Source: Bacteroidales bacterium (GTDB lineage Bacteria; Bacteroidota; Bacteroidia; Bacteroidales; P3). From it: a DNA stretch of 30,165 nucleotides. Made by a program: the position numbers and the translations under genes. The notes under the pieces were generated by a model. The model ran no database searches and had not been told where the DNA came from. It was given only the letters and a program-made list of their open reading frames with translations. Shown piece after piece: positions 16,453 through 24,248 of this stretch. Where the stretch lies: assembly GCA_016296345.1 (NCBI GenBank), contig JAEDJL010000024.1, forward strand, positions 1-30,165. Reading direction: 5' to 3'. Numbering within the stretch: position 1 is the stretch's first letter; every line of letters begins with the position of its first letter.

Positions 16453-17181
16453 ATGGAAGCAATGATTCTTGCGGCAGGAAGAGGAAGCCGCCTTATGCCA
16501 CTTACAAAAGACAAACCCAAAGCACTTGTCGAAGTTGCAGGTTGCACACTTCTGCACCGCAATATCACAAAATTGATAAACAGCAACGTAAGACACATTG
16601 TCATCAACACTCATTATCTTGGTGAGCAGATACATCGCTTTGTCGAAAAGCAGCACTATGATGCCGACATATTTTTTTCGGACGAGCAAGATGCCCTTTT
16701 GGACACAGGAGGCGGCGTTTGGGCAGCAAGAAAACTCTTTTCGGGAACTCAACCCATATTGTTGCATAACGTAGATGTGGTAAGCGACATCGATTTTGCC
16801 GATATGGAGCGACAACTCCTCACGTCTGACGCTCTTGCTCTGATTGCAGTAAGCAGCCGTGAGACTTCAAGACACCTTCTCTTCGACAGACAAAAACACC
16901 TCTGCGGAAGAGACAACCAAACTCTCAATCAAACAACCCTTCTTCCCGGAAGAGAAGCCGCATACAGCTATGCTTTCGGAGGAGTACACATTTTGCGACC
17001 CCAAATCTTCGATTACTTTACCCACAGAGGTACATTCAGCATAATAGACGAGTACCTCAGCCTTGCCAAAGACCACCACATCGACCCTATAATGCACAAC
17101 GCACAAACATGGTTTGATGTGGGCAAAATAGACCAGCTCCACACTATAGAAAAAGCAATAGAAGCCAATCCAAAACTCTAA
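16453..17181 (+). CDS. Sugar-1-phosphate nucleotidyltransferase (MurU-like)
   Basis: 242 residues. The N-terminus MEAMILAAGRGSRLMPLTKD with KPKALVEV is the NTP-binding signature of the family. DTGGGVW near residue 83 resembles the (E/D)TGGG motif of MurU-type and related enzymes, and FGGVHIL and FDVGKIDQL follow in expected order. Such enzymes make NDP-sugars from a sugar-1-phosphate and NTP. MurU (MurNAc-1-P uridylyltransferase, peptidoglycan recycling), mannose-1-P guanylyltransferase and heptose-1-P enzymes are all possible; short length and the GGG motif favour MurU-like. No AmgK-type kinase gene is adjacent. It is the last gene of the clpC operon, 14 bases after the HD-domain gene. Confidence 0.85.
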   Translation: MEAMILAAGRGSRLMPLTKDKPKALVEVAGCTLLHRNITKLINSNVRHIVINTHYLGEQIHRFVEKQHYDADIFFSDEQDALLDTGGGVWAARKLFSGTQPILLHNVDVVSDIDFADMERQLLTSDALALIAVSSRETSRHLLFDRQKHLCGRDNQTLNQTTLLPGREAAYSYAFGGVHILRPQIFDYFTHRGTFSIIDEYLSLAKDHHIDPIMHNAQTWFDVGKIDQLHTIEKAIEANPKL

Positions 17182-17194
17182 AACGCCGTAATAT

Positions 17195-17225
17195 TTCGCA
17201 CATTACAAAAAAAATCTTACCTTTG
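17195..17225 (+). promoter_or_regulatory. Bacteroidetes promoter for the YD-repeat-like gene
   Basis: TTCG (one mismatch to TTTG) at 17195-17198, 19 bases, then TACCTTTG at 17218-17225, an exact TAnnTTTG. The ATG lies 35 bases downstream. A single truncated repeat core (AAACGCCGT, 17181-17189) lies just upstream. Confidence 0.7.
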
Positions 17226-17260
17226 TAGTCTCAAAACAACAATAGTTAAGCAAAACAGAT

Positions 17261-18262
17261 ATGAAGAAAATAGTCGTCAAAGCCCTATTCGTCCTTGCCC
17301 TTGCGGCAACTTGTCAGCTCAAAGCGCAGGTAACACCGCACACAACCGCCGATTACCAACTCTCAGGCTACCCAAAAATGGTCAGATACATGAAATTTGA
17401 GTCAGATACTGCCATAAAAAATCAGCGAACTTCCTTTATAGAAGACTATCAGCTCATTTTTGACGACCAACGCCACCTTGTGGAACGCACAAACTTCATT
17501 GACGGCAAAAAGGACCGCCATTCGCGATACGAATACGACAACAACCGTCATCTTTGCAAAGAAACGCTCATGGAAGCCGACAACAAAATAGTCTCGGTTA
17601 CTGAATACGACTACAATTACTTGGGAAGAATAGCCCGAATTACCACCGTGGAATATCCACAGAGCAGGGGAGGAGCAAATACCCTTGTAAGACAAGAAAC
17701 ATTTGAGTACAACGCCAAAGGGCAACAAACAAAGCATACCATAAGTTCGGACAACAACAAAGAGAACCGCACAACCGAGTATTTTTACGGACCTCAGGAC
17801 AGCCTGATATACACAATCACAACCTACTCTTACAACAAAAACATCGACAAAACGACCTATAAGAGAGACTTTGACCACAGTCTGATAGAAAAAATCAACG
17901 TACGCAACGACAAACAGACACGTCGCGAAACCTATCGCTACAATGACAAAGGACTTTTGGAGCAGAAAGAAGTCTATAACGGCAAAGACAAAAAACTGCT
18001 TACCTATACATATAAATATGACCAACACAACTTCATGACAGAAGAAGTGGCAACCAATCCGAGTGGCGAAAGAACGATAGAATACTACTACAAATACGAA
18101 AAGGATAAGTACTTCAACTGGACAAAACGCACTGTCTATGACGTTTGGGAGGTGAAATACACCGAAATTCGCAAGATAGACTACGAAGACAAGGAGTATT
18201 GGTACGAAGACAAGAAGGACCAAGACACCAAAAGGGTGGTAAGAGAGACCGAAAAAGAATAA
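17261..18262 (+). CDS. Secreted hypothetical protein with tyrosine-rich YD-like repeats
   Basis: 333 residues. MKKIVVKALFVLALAATCQLKAQ is a signal peptide with cleavage after KAQ. The mature protein is a run of about 20-35 residue units with the pattern Y-x-Y-(D/N)-x-x-(G/N)-x-L: YEYDNNRHLCKETL, TEYDYNYLGRIARIT, FEYNAKGQQTKHTI, YRYNDKGLLEQKEV and YKYDQHNFMTEEV. This resembles the YD repeats of RHS-like and wall-associated proteins and predicts beta-hairpin wrapping. No catalytic residues or core-Rhs peptidase motif are seen, and the length is far below Rhs toxins. It is flanked by its own promoter and terminator. It may be surface-exposed or periplasmic; function unknown. Confidence 0.75.
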   Translation: MKKIVVKALFVLALAATCQLKAQVTPHTTADYQLSGYPKMVRYMKFESDTAIKNQRTSFIEDYQLIFDDQRHLVERTNFIDGKKDRHSRYEYDNNRHLCKETLMEADNKIVSVTEYDYNYLGRIARITTVEYPQSRGGANTLVRQETFEYNAKGQQTKHTISSDNNKENRTTEYFYGPQDSLIYTITTYSYNKNIDKTTYKRDFDHSLIEKINVRNDKQTRRETYRYNDKGLLEQKEVYNGKDKKLLTYTYKYDQHNFMTEEVATNPSGERTIEYYYKYEKDKYFNWTKRTVYDVWEVKYTEIRKIDYEDKEYWYEDKKDQDTKRVVRETEKE

Positions 18263-18298
18263 ACAACCGCTTCAAAGGCGGAAAAGCAACATCAGAAG

Positions 18299-18342
18299 CA
18301 AGAAAAAGCAGAGCTTATAGAACAAAGCCCTGCTTTTTCTTG
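18299..18342 (+). terminator. Terminator after the YD-repeat-like gene
   Basis: CAAGAAAAAGCAG (18299-18311) is perfectly complementary to CTGCTTTTTCTTG (18330-18342), with an 18-base loop that can itself pair (GCTT with AAGC). The A-run/T-run arms would allow it to act on either strand. It begins 36 bases after the stop codon. Confidence 0.75.
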
Positions 18343-18380
18343 TGCATATAAGTTTGCAGAATTTGCAAAACTCAAAGTAC

Positions 18381-18425
18381 AGACAAAGAAAAACCATGTC
18401 GCAATACCAAGTATCTTGACATGGT
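18381..18425 (-). terminator. Rho-independent terminator after serA
   Basis: ACCATGTC (18393-18400) pairs with GACATGGT (18418-18425), and an inner ATAC/GTAT stem closes a CAA loop. On the minus strand the stem is followed by a T-rich tract (TTTTCTTTG). It begins 29 bases past the serA stop. Confidence 0.75.
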
Positions 18426-18454
18426 CCCGATATAAAAACATAAAATAGTGTTTC

Positions 18455-19375
18455 CTACTTGTTTACTTGGAACTTGGTAACACCATTCTTGATGAAATCA
18501 ACAATTTGGTTTGCTGCTGCCAAGCCTGCATTCAAGTTTGCTTCTGCTGTTTGCGCTCCCATTTTCTTTGGAGTTGCGAAATAACGTGGTGCAAATGCCG
18601 AAAGCTCTTCGCTGTTTCCTGCTGCTATGTCGGTAACATACTTAAAGTCAAGACGGTCTGCCAACAATTTTGCCATATCAGCTTCGTTGATTACTTCTTT
18701 TCTTGCAGTGTTTACAAGGCAAGCTCCCTTTGGCATATTTGAAAGAAGCTCATAGTTGATAGAGTTCTTTGTTTGGTCGTTTGCAGGGATATGCAACGAA
18801 ACGTAATCGCAGTTAGAGTAAAGCTCTTCGATTGTTTGCATTGCCTTTACGCCTTCTGCTTCCATTTTTTCGGCAGGAACGAATGGGTCAAAGGCACAAA
18901 CTTGCATTCCCATGGCTTTTGCTTTTTCTGCAACCAAACGTCCTACGTTTCCATAAGCGTGAATGCCGACTTTCTTGCCCTTCAACTCTGTTCCTGTGGC
19001 AGGAGTGAAGTTTGTTCTTGCCATATAAATCATCAAACCGATAGCCAACTCAGCCACAGCGTTGGAATTTTGTCCCGGAGTGTTCATTGCAACTATTCCC
19101 TTTGCAGTACAAGCTGCAAGGTCGAGGTTATCAAATCCTGCTCCTGCACGAACAACGATTTTAAGGTTGTTTGCGTGGTCGATTACTTCTTTTGTTACTT
19201 TGTCGGAACGAACTATCAAAGCGTCTGCATCTGCAACTGCTTTATACAAATCGTTTACGTCTGTATATTTTTCCAACAATGCCAATTCAAAACCGGCTTT
19301 TTCTACAATTTCTCTGATACCTTCAACGGCAGCCTTTGCAAAAGGCTTTTCCGTTGCCACCAATACTTTGGTCAT
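18455..19375 (-). CDS. serA: D-3-phosphoglycerate dehydrogenase, short form without ACT domain
   Basis: 306 residues, the length of a SerA made only of substrate- and NAD-binding domains. It oxidises 3-phosphoglycerate to 3-phosphohydroxypyruvate, the first step of serine synthesis. Visible features are DADALIVRSDKVTKEVID, VVRAGAGFDNLDLAACTAKGI, the NAD-binding turn KKVGIHAYGNVGRLVAEKA, and CLVNTARKEVINEADM with the conserved Arg. The usual catalytic His motif (TPHxGAST) is replaced by TPKKMGAQT near residues 268-276, with no His there, and the GGAALDVF-type segment is replaced by VTDIAAGNSEE. It lies downstream of serC on the same strand but behind a terminator, so it may have its own promoter; none was clearly found. 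Confidence 0.88.
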   Translation of the reverse strand: MTKVLVATEKPFAKAAVEGIREIVEKAGFELALLEKYTDVNDLYKAVADADALIVRSDKVTKEVIDHANNLKIVVRAGAGFDNLDLAACTAKGIVAMNTPGQNSNAVAELAIGLMIYMARTNFTPATGTELKGKKVGIHAYGNVGRLVAEKAKAMGMQVCAFDPFVPAEKMEAEGVKAMQTIEELYSNCDYVSLHIPANDQTKNSINYELLSNMPKGACLVNTARKEVINEADMAKLLADRLDFKYVTDIAAGNSEELSAFAPRYFATPKKMGAQTAEANLNAGLAAANQIVDFIKNGVTKFQVNK

Positions 19376-19460
19376 TTCTTATTTGCTTTTATTTGTTTGT
19401 TAATTTACTTTTTCTTTTCCCTTGCGACAAACTCATGCCACGGCATTTGAGGTTTGTCGG

Positions 19461-19514
19461 GGTAAAATAAAAACAGAACCGAAAGATGTTTTGTTTAACT
19501 CTCTTTCGGTTCTG
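19461..19514 (-). terminator. Rho-independent terminator between serC and serA
   Basis: CAGAACCGAAAG (19474-19485) pairs perfectly with CTTTCGGTTCTG (19503-19514) across a 17-base loop. On the minus strand it is followed by TTTTTATTTT. It starts 15 bases after the serC stop, so much serC transcription should end before serA. Confidence 0.8.
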
Positions 19515-19528
19515 CTATTGTCAAACGA

Positions 19529-20617
19529 CTAAGCGTTCAATTTTTCAAACTCTTGCATGCAAGCAATCAAAGCCTTGACTGACTCAACAGGGCAAGCGTT
19601 GTAGATTGAAGCACGGAATCCGCCAACAGAACGGTGTCCCTTTATGCCGACCATGCCTCTTTCTTTTGCAAATGCCATGAAAGCGTCTTGTTTGTCTTCA
19701 TGACCTTTTGCCATTACGAAGCATACGTTCATTATAGAGCGGTCTTCTTTTTCTGCTGTGCCGACAAACATACTGTTTCTGTCGATTTCGTCGTACAACA
19801 TTTGAGCTTTTTCGGTGTTAATCTTGTTTATTCCTTCTACACCGCCCATATCTTCTTTCAACCACTTCAATGTTTCGTGCATAACGAAGATAGGGAATAC
19901 CGGAGGAGTGTTAAACATAGATTTGTTCTTCTTTTCTTCTCCTATGTGGGTACGATAATCTACCATTGTTTGGAGTTTTCTCTCCACCTTGCCCAAAATG
20001 TCTTTTCTTACGATGACGAAAGTAACGCCGGCAGGACCTACGTTCTTTTGAGCGCCACCATAGATAAGGGCATACTTAGATATATCGACAGGTCTTGACA
20101 TAATGTCAGAACTCATGTCGGCAACCAATGGAACAGGGCAGTCCATATCGTACTTGATTTCTGTTCCGTAAATGGTGTTGTTTGTTGTGATATGGAAGTA
20201 ATCTACATCTGTAGGGATAGTATATCCTTTTGGTATGTAGGAATAAGTCTTGTCTTCAGAAGAAGCAACAACTTCCACTTCGCCATAAAATTTGGCTTCC
20301 TTAATTGCTTTCTTTGCCCAAACACCTGTTTGAAGATAAGCAGCCTTTTTGTTCAAAAGGTTTGCTGCAACGGTGAAGAACTGAGTTGAAGCACCGCCTC
20401 CCAAGAACAATACTTCATAATTGTCAGGTATGTGCAACAAATCTCTCCACAACTGTTCCGTCTCGGCCATTATTCTTTCCCAGCCCGGAGTACGGTGAGA
20501 GATTTCCAATATACCTATTCCTGTGTTATCGAAGTTTTTGATTGCTTCGATTGCAGATTCGATTGCTTTCTTTGGCAATACGCAGGGACCTGCATTAAAG
20601 TTATGTGCTTTTACCAT
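19529..20617 (-). CDS. serC: Phosphoserine aminotransferase
   Basis: 362 residues, the standard SerC length. A PLP enzyme that converts 3-phosphohydroxypyruvate and glutamate to phosphoserine and 2-oxoglutarate. The N-terminus KAHNFNAGPCVLP is the family's substrate-binding start; LGGGASTQF is the phosphate-binding loop; YGGAQKNVGPAGVTFVIVRK contains the PLP Schiff-base lysine. RSVGGFRASIYNACP near the C-terminus holds the substrate Arg residues. It has its own promoter and a terminator after its stop. Its place next to serA fits the serine pathway; serB is not in the window. Confidence 0.96.
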   Translation of the reverse strand: MVKAHNFNAGPCVLPKKAIESAIEAIKNFDNTGIGILEISHRTPGWERIMAETEQLWRDLLHIPDNYEVLFLGGGASTQFFTVAANLLNKKAAYLQTGVWAKKAIKEAKFYGEVEVVASSEDKTYSYIPKGYTIPTDVDYFHITTNNTIYGTEIKYDMDCPVPLVADMSSDIMSRPVDISKYALIYGGAQKNVGPAGVTFVIVRKDILGKVERKLQTMVDYRTHIGEEKKNKSMFNTPPVFPIFVMHETLKWLKEDMGGVEGINKINTEKAQMLYDEIDRNSMFVGTAEKEDRSIMNVCFVMAKGHEDKQDAFMAFAKERGMVGIKGHRSVGGFRASIYNACPVESVKALIACMQEFEKLNA

Positions 20618-20681
20618 GTTATTTTGTTGTTTTAATGTTTAACAAAAACGAGTGCGATTTGTCCACACTCCAATTTCACTG

Positions 20682-20712
20682 CAAAGATATTATCTTTTTT
20701 TCGATTGGCAAG
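20682..20712 (-). promoter_or_regulatory. Promoter for serC
   Basis: On the minus strand, TATCTTTG (20689 to 20682) is an exact -7 box, preceded after 19 bases by CTTG (20712 to 20709), one mismatch to TTTG. The ATG is 64 bases downstream. Confidence 0.7.
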
Positions 20713-20737
20713 CCATTTTGACGACAATTTTGCAACC

Positions 20738-20768
20738 AAACGCCGTTTTATTTGTTCAAACGGCGGTT
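20738..20768. repeat. Two-copy version of the palindrome repeat, cluster C
   Basis: AAACGCCGTTT at 20738 and AAACGGCGGTTT at 20758, spaced 20 rather than 21 bp, the second with one extra G. The linker and second copy overlap the promoter of the TPR lipoprotein gene. Confidence 0.75.
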
Positions 20769-20782
20769 TTGTCTTACCTTTG
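20751..20782 (+). promoter_or_regulatory. Promoter for the TPR lipoprotein gene, overlapping repeat cluster C
   Basis: TTTG at 20751-20754, 20 bases, then TACCTTTG at 20775-20782. The -33 element lies in the repeat linker and the second repeat core lies between the two boxes. Confidence 0.7.
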
Positions 20783-20807
20783 CAACCGTCATTTATATCG
20801 AATTAGC

Positions 20808-21776
20808 ATGAAAAGAATTGCATATTTTATTGTATTTGCGGCTTTTGCAATGGGTTTGGCTTCGTGTGGCGGAGGTAACGAGGCGGTAGATTTGAATAGT
20901 TTGCCCCTTAACGAACAAATATCGCTTTTAGATGCAAAAATAAGGAAAGAACCAAACAATGCGGAGCTGTTCAAGCTCAGGGCAGAGGCTCTTTTGAAGT
21001 CCGAAAAGACCGATGAGGCACTTTCAGACATACAAAAGGCAATCGCTTTGAACCCCAAAGCAGCCGAATATTACGTTTTGCAGGCAGACATTCTCTTTGT
21101 GCAGGGCGAAAATGCCCTTGCCTTTTCGGCATTGCAAAACGCAATCGAAAAAGACGGCAAATGCAAGGAAGCATATCTCAAAACAGCCGAACTAAGTCTC
21201 TATTTGAAAGACTACGAAAAGGTTTTGTTTAATGTCAATCAGGTAATGCGTTTGGACAGAAACGAAGCCAAGGCATATTTTTTAAGAGGCTGGGCAATGA
21301 AAGAGCAGGGTGATACAGCCAAAGCAGTTGCCGACTATCGCAAAGCAGTGGAACTCAAAGGCGATTACGAACAGGCTTTTGAGGAACTTGGAAATCTTTA
21401 TGCAATCAAGGGAGATGGTTTGGCGGTAGAGTATTTGAAGAGTACTCTGAACATCAATCCGAAAAACATCAACGCAATGTATTCGCTTGCACTCTTCTAT
21501 CAGGAGCATGAAGCGATGCAACAGGCTTTGGATATGTACAAACAAATTTTGGATATCAAGCCCGACCATGCCGATGCACTGCACAACGTGGGTTATATCA
21601 ACTACGAATATAAGCAGGACTACGATGTGGCGATAGAATGCTTCACTTCGGCAATCAAAGCCGACAGTACGTTCTGGCAAGCGTACGCAAACCGTGCCAG
21701 AGCGTGGCAAAAGAAAGGCGAAACTGCCAAGGCACAAGCAGATTTTGCTACTTCGGAACGCTTGAAAAACCAATAG
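20808..21776 (+). CDS. TPR-repeat lipoprotein
   Basis: 322 residues. MKRIAYFIVFAAFAMGLASC is a lipoprotein signal with lipobox LASC, acylated Cys20, then GGGNE. The rest is a series of roughly eight 34-residue tetratricopeptide repeats with the W/L-x-x-L/I/Y-G/A-F-A-P spacing: AELFKLRAEALLKSEKTDEA, AEYYVLQADILFVQ, AKAYFLRGWAMKEQGDTAKA, EQAFEELGNLYAI, INAMYSLALFYQEHEA, ADALHNVGYINYEY and WQAYANRARAWQKKGETAKA. TPR lipoproteins act as scaffolds on the periplasmic face of the envelope. The ATG at 20808 is chosen because it starts the signal peptide and follows a promoter; the frame is open further upstream but has no signal. No partner gene is adjacent. Confidence 0.9.
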   Translation: MKRIAYFIVFAAFAMGLASCGGGNEAVDLNSLPLNEQISLLDAKIRKEPNNAELFKLRAEALLKSEKTDEALSDIQKAIALNPKAAEYYVLQADILFVQGENALAFSALQNAIEKDGKCKEAYLKTAELSLYLKDYEKVLFNVNQVMRLDRNEAKAYFLRGWAMKEQGDTAKAVADYRKAVELKGDYEQAFEELGNLYAIKGDGLAVEYLKSTLNINPKNINAMYSLALFYQEHEAMQQALDMYKQILDIKPDHADALHNVGYINYEYKQDYDVAIECFTSAIKADSTFWQAYANRARAWQKKGETAKAQADFATSERLKNQ

Positions 21777-21806
21777 AAAATATCTGCTTGAAAAGATAGC
21801 TTTCCA

Positions 21807-21880
21807 AAACGCCGTTTCGGTAGAATAAAACGGCGTTTTGTCAAAATAAATCGCCGTTTTATTTTGCTGAAACGGCGTTT
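21807..21880. repeat. Four-copy 21-bp phased palindrome cluster D
   Basis: Cores start at 21807, 21828, 21849 and 21870: AAACGCCGTTT, AAACGGCGTTT, AATCGCCGTTT, AAACGGCGTTT. It lies between the convergent TPR and GH3 genes. The first two copies form a perfect 13-bp stem with a 10-base loop, so it could end transcripts from both sides. A spurious minus-strand ORF reads it as K-R-R-F heptads. Confidence 0.9.
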
Positions 21881-21914
21881 TATTTTTGTCAAATGAAGAT
21901 TGCTGAAAATCAGA

Positions 21915-24248
21915 TTATTCGATTGAGAAACTGCCTTCCAATCTTATGTCGTTGCTTGCCGCTCCAATCATCACTTTGAACTCTCCCGGCTCTACCACTT
22001 GCTTCATTTCAATGTTGTAAAGAAACAAATCCTCAAAGCCGAGTTCAAATTCTGCTTCAACCGTTTCGCCTGCCTTTATCGGGATACGCTTGAAGGCTTT
22101 GAGCAATTTGGCAGGAGTTTCGACCGAACTCTTCACATCGTCGATGTAAAGCTGCACAACCTCTTCGCCGTCTCTTGTTCCGCTGTTTCTGACTTTGAAA
22201 GAGACTTTTTGATACACGCCTTCCTTGTTACTTTTCGTGATTTTGAGGTCCGAATATTCAAATGTTGTATAACTCAAACCATAACCGAAAGCATACAGAG
22301 GCGATTGCGAAAGGTCTGTGTAGCCGTGTGAAGCTCGCCGAGAGTAGTGGCAGGGAATTTGTCCGACGCTTCGGGGAATGCTTGCCGCAAGACGACCTGC
22401 CGGATTGCAGTCTCCGAACAGCACATCGGCAACTGCGTTTCCTCCCTGCTCTCCCGGATACCACACGCAGAGCAGAGCTTCGGCGTTTTGGTCGGCATAG
22501 TTCATTTCGAGCGGTCTGCCGCAAATGTAAATCACCACGACATTGGAAGAGACTTCAAAAACGGCTTCAAGTAATTCTTGCTGACGACCTGCCAAAGTAA
22601 GACTTGCTCTGTCCATTCCTTCGCCGCACTCCATGTCAGAGAGCAGATTGCTGCTTCCTGTGGCAGCTCCCGTTTCGGAGTAGTCCGTTTTGAAATCTCG
22701 AGCCGAAGAACCACCGACCACAAGCACCGTTACATCGCAAGCCGATGCAGCACTTATGGCAGCGTCAATGTTGTTTGTAGAAGTATCTCGCACAGCACAA
22801 CCCTTGACATACTCGATGTGAGTATCGGGAACAGCTCTTCGTATTCCCTCAAGCACGGTAACAACCTTTCTTTCGGCTTGAGGTGAGGTGTAATCGCCAA
22901 GCTGATTGTACGGATTGTCGGCATTAGGACCTATAACGGCAATGCTCTTGATGTCTTTGCTCAAAGGGAGAAGACCATTGTTCTTTAACAAGACGATACT
23001 TTTTTGAGCCACCTTGCGTGAGAGTTGAATATGTTGTTCGCAATGTACTCTTTGAGCCGCCGTATCGGGATTTACGTAAGGATTTTCAAACAATCCCATT
23101 TTGAATTTCAATCTCAAAACATTAGCAACTGCACGGTCAAGTTCCTTAATAGAGAGTTTACCCTGTTCAATGTTCTTTTCGATGTGATTGCCAAAGGCAT
23201 CGCCCTGCAAATCTATGTCCACTCCCGCACTCAAAGCCAAAGTTGCAGCTTCCGAATAGTCGTTTGCAACATGGTGATTGTTGGCAAGACCTTCGATACT
23301 TACAAGGTCTGAATACACAACTCCCTCAAATCCCCATTGCTTTCGCAAAACATCTGTAAGCAGATACTTGTTGCAAGTGCAGGGAATGCCGTCAATCGAG
23401 TTGTAAGACGTCATTACAGAACCTGCACCTGCTTTTATGGCTCTTCTGAACTGAGGAATGTATTCACCAAAAAGCGTTCTCATTCCAATATTGCAGGCTT
23501 CGCCGTTCAGTCCTCCTTCGCTTGCTCCGTATGCAGCAAAGTGTTTCAGAGTCGAAAAGACGTGTCTGCCGTCCGAAATGTCATCTCCCTGCATTCCTTT
23601 GACTATTGCTTCTGCCAAAATGCCTGACAACACGGGGTCTTCGCCCAATGTTTCTTCAAAACGTCCCCAACGAGCATCGCGGGCAAGGTCAATCACCGGT
23701 CCGAAACCTACTTGCCCTCCCTGCAAACGCAGTTCGAGTGCCACAGCCTGCCCGATTTGTTGCAATAATTCGGCATCGAAAGTGCAGGCTTGTCCTATTC
23801 CGGCAGGGAAGGTGGTCGTTCCGATTGCCATGTGTCCGTGAGTTGCTTCCTCGGCAAAAAGAATCGGAATGCCCAATCGGGTATTCTCTACCGCATAACG
23901 CTGCATCTTGTTCATTACTTCGGCACTAAGATATGGATTAAGTCCGCTTTCGAGAGTTTTTTGTGTCCAAGGGTCGGCTCGCAACACCGCCCAGGCTCCT
24001 CCTATCGGCATATCGTTCATTCGTTGTTTGAAAAGCTCTGACAATTCGACCGTGTTGCTGTCAGTCTTTTCGTACATAAACCAACCTAAAGGGCAGAGCA
24101 ACTGTCCTGTTTTCTCCTTTACGGTCATTCTCTTCAACAAATCGCTCACCCTTTCTTCAATCGGAGCTTCCTTATCCTTATATATAAGACGGTCGCTGCA
24201 AGAAGCAAGAACGATTGTTGCCAAAATCAAAGTTACAAATCTTCTCAT
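21915..24248 (-). CDS. Glycoside hydrolase family 3 lipoprotein (beta-glucosidase / beta-xylosidase type)
   Basis: 777 residues. MRRFVTLILATIVLASCSD is a lipoprotein signal with Cys17. The N-terminal GH3 TIM barrel contains FAEEATHG, ARDARWGRFEETLGEDP, KHFAAYG and MTSYNSIDGIPC, with the nucleophile Asp in GVVYSDLVSIEGL (about D314). The second alpha/beta sandwich (SIVLLKNNGLLPL, AVIGPNADNPYNQLGDY) and a C-terminal fibronectin III-like domain (KVRNSGTRDGEEVVQLYI) follow, the full three-domain form. It removes beta-linked sugars from non-reducing ends; exact specificity is not certain. Its start overlaps the fucosidase stop (ATGA, 24245-24248), so it is translationally coupled. No SusC/SusD pair or sensor is adjacent, so this is not a full polysaccharide utilisation locus as seen here. 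Confidence 0.93.
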   Translation of the reverse strand: MRRFVTLILATIVLASCSDRLIYKDKEAPIEERVSDLLKRMTVKEKTGQLLCPLGWFMYEKTDSNTVELSELFKQRMNDMPIGGAWAVLRADPWTQKTLESGLNPYLSAEVMNKMQRYAVENTRLGIPILFAEEATHGHMAIGTTTFPAGIGQACTFDAELLQQIGQAVALELRLQGGQVGFGPVIDLARDARWGRFEETLGEDPVLSGILAEAIVKGMQGDDISDGRHVFSTLKHFAAYGASEGGLNGEACNIGMRTLFGEYIPQFRRAIKAGAGSVMTSYNSIDGIPCTCNKYLLTDVLRKQWGFEGVVYSDLVSIEGLANNHHVANDYSEAATLALSAGVDIDLQGDAFGNHIEKNIEQGKLSIKELDRAVANVLRLKFKMGLFENPYVNPDTAAQRVHCEQHIQLSRKVAQKSIVLLKNNGLLPLSKDIKSIAVIGPNADNPYNQLGDYTSPQAERKVVTVLEGIRRAVPDTHIEYVKGCAVRDTSTNNIDAAISAASACDVTVLVVGGSSARDFKTDYSETGAATGSSNLLSDMECGEGMDRASLTLAGRQQELLEAVFEVSSNVVVIYICGRPLEMNYADQNAEALLCVWYPGEQGGNAVADVLFGDCNPAGRLAASIPRSVGQIPCHYSRRASHGYTDLSQSPLYAFGYGLSYTTFEYSDLKITKSNKEGVYQKVSFKVRNSGTRDGEEVVQLYIDDVKSSVETPAKLLKAFKRIPIKAGETVEAEFELGFEDLFLYNIEMKQVVEPGEFKVMIGAASNDIRLEGSFSIE

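Noticed and set aside
17181..17191. Single repeat core AAACGCCGTAA
   Set aside because: One incomplete copy without a phased partner; too weak to count as a cluster, though it lies near a promoter.
17402..18223. 273-codon minus ORF
   Set aside because: Antisense to the YD-repeat-like gene; openness follows from the biased AAC/GAC/TAC codon use of the real gene, which has a signal peptide and promoter.
20652..20807. Upstream extension of the TPR lipoprotein
   Set aside because: It would cover the promoters and repeat cluster C and hide the lipoprotein signal; the start at 20808 fits all signs.
21620..21892. Minus-strand ORF with repeated K-R-R-F heptads
   Set aside because: The heptads are the 21-bp DNA repeat read in an open frame, and the rest is antisense to the TPR gene. 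No start or protein features support it.
22478..22492. Possible extra repeat core (CGGCGTTTTG) in the GH3 gene
   Set aside because: Only half of the palindrome matches, it has no phased neighbours, and it encodes conserved GH3 sequence.
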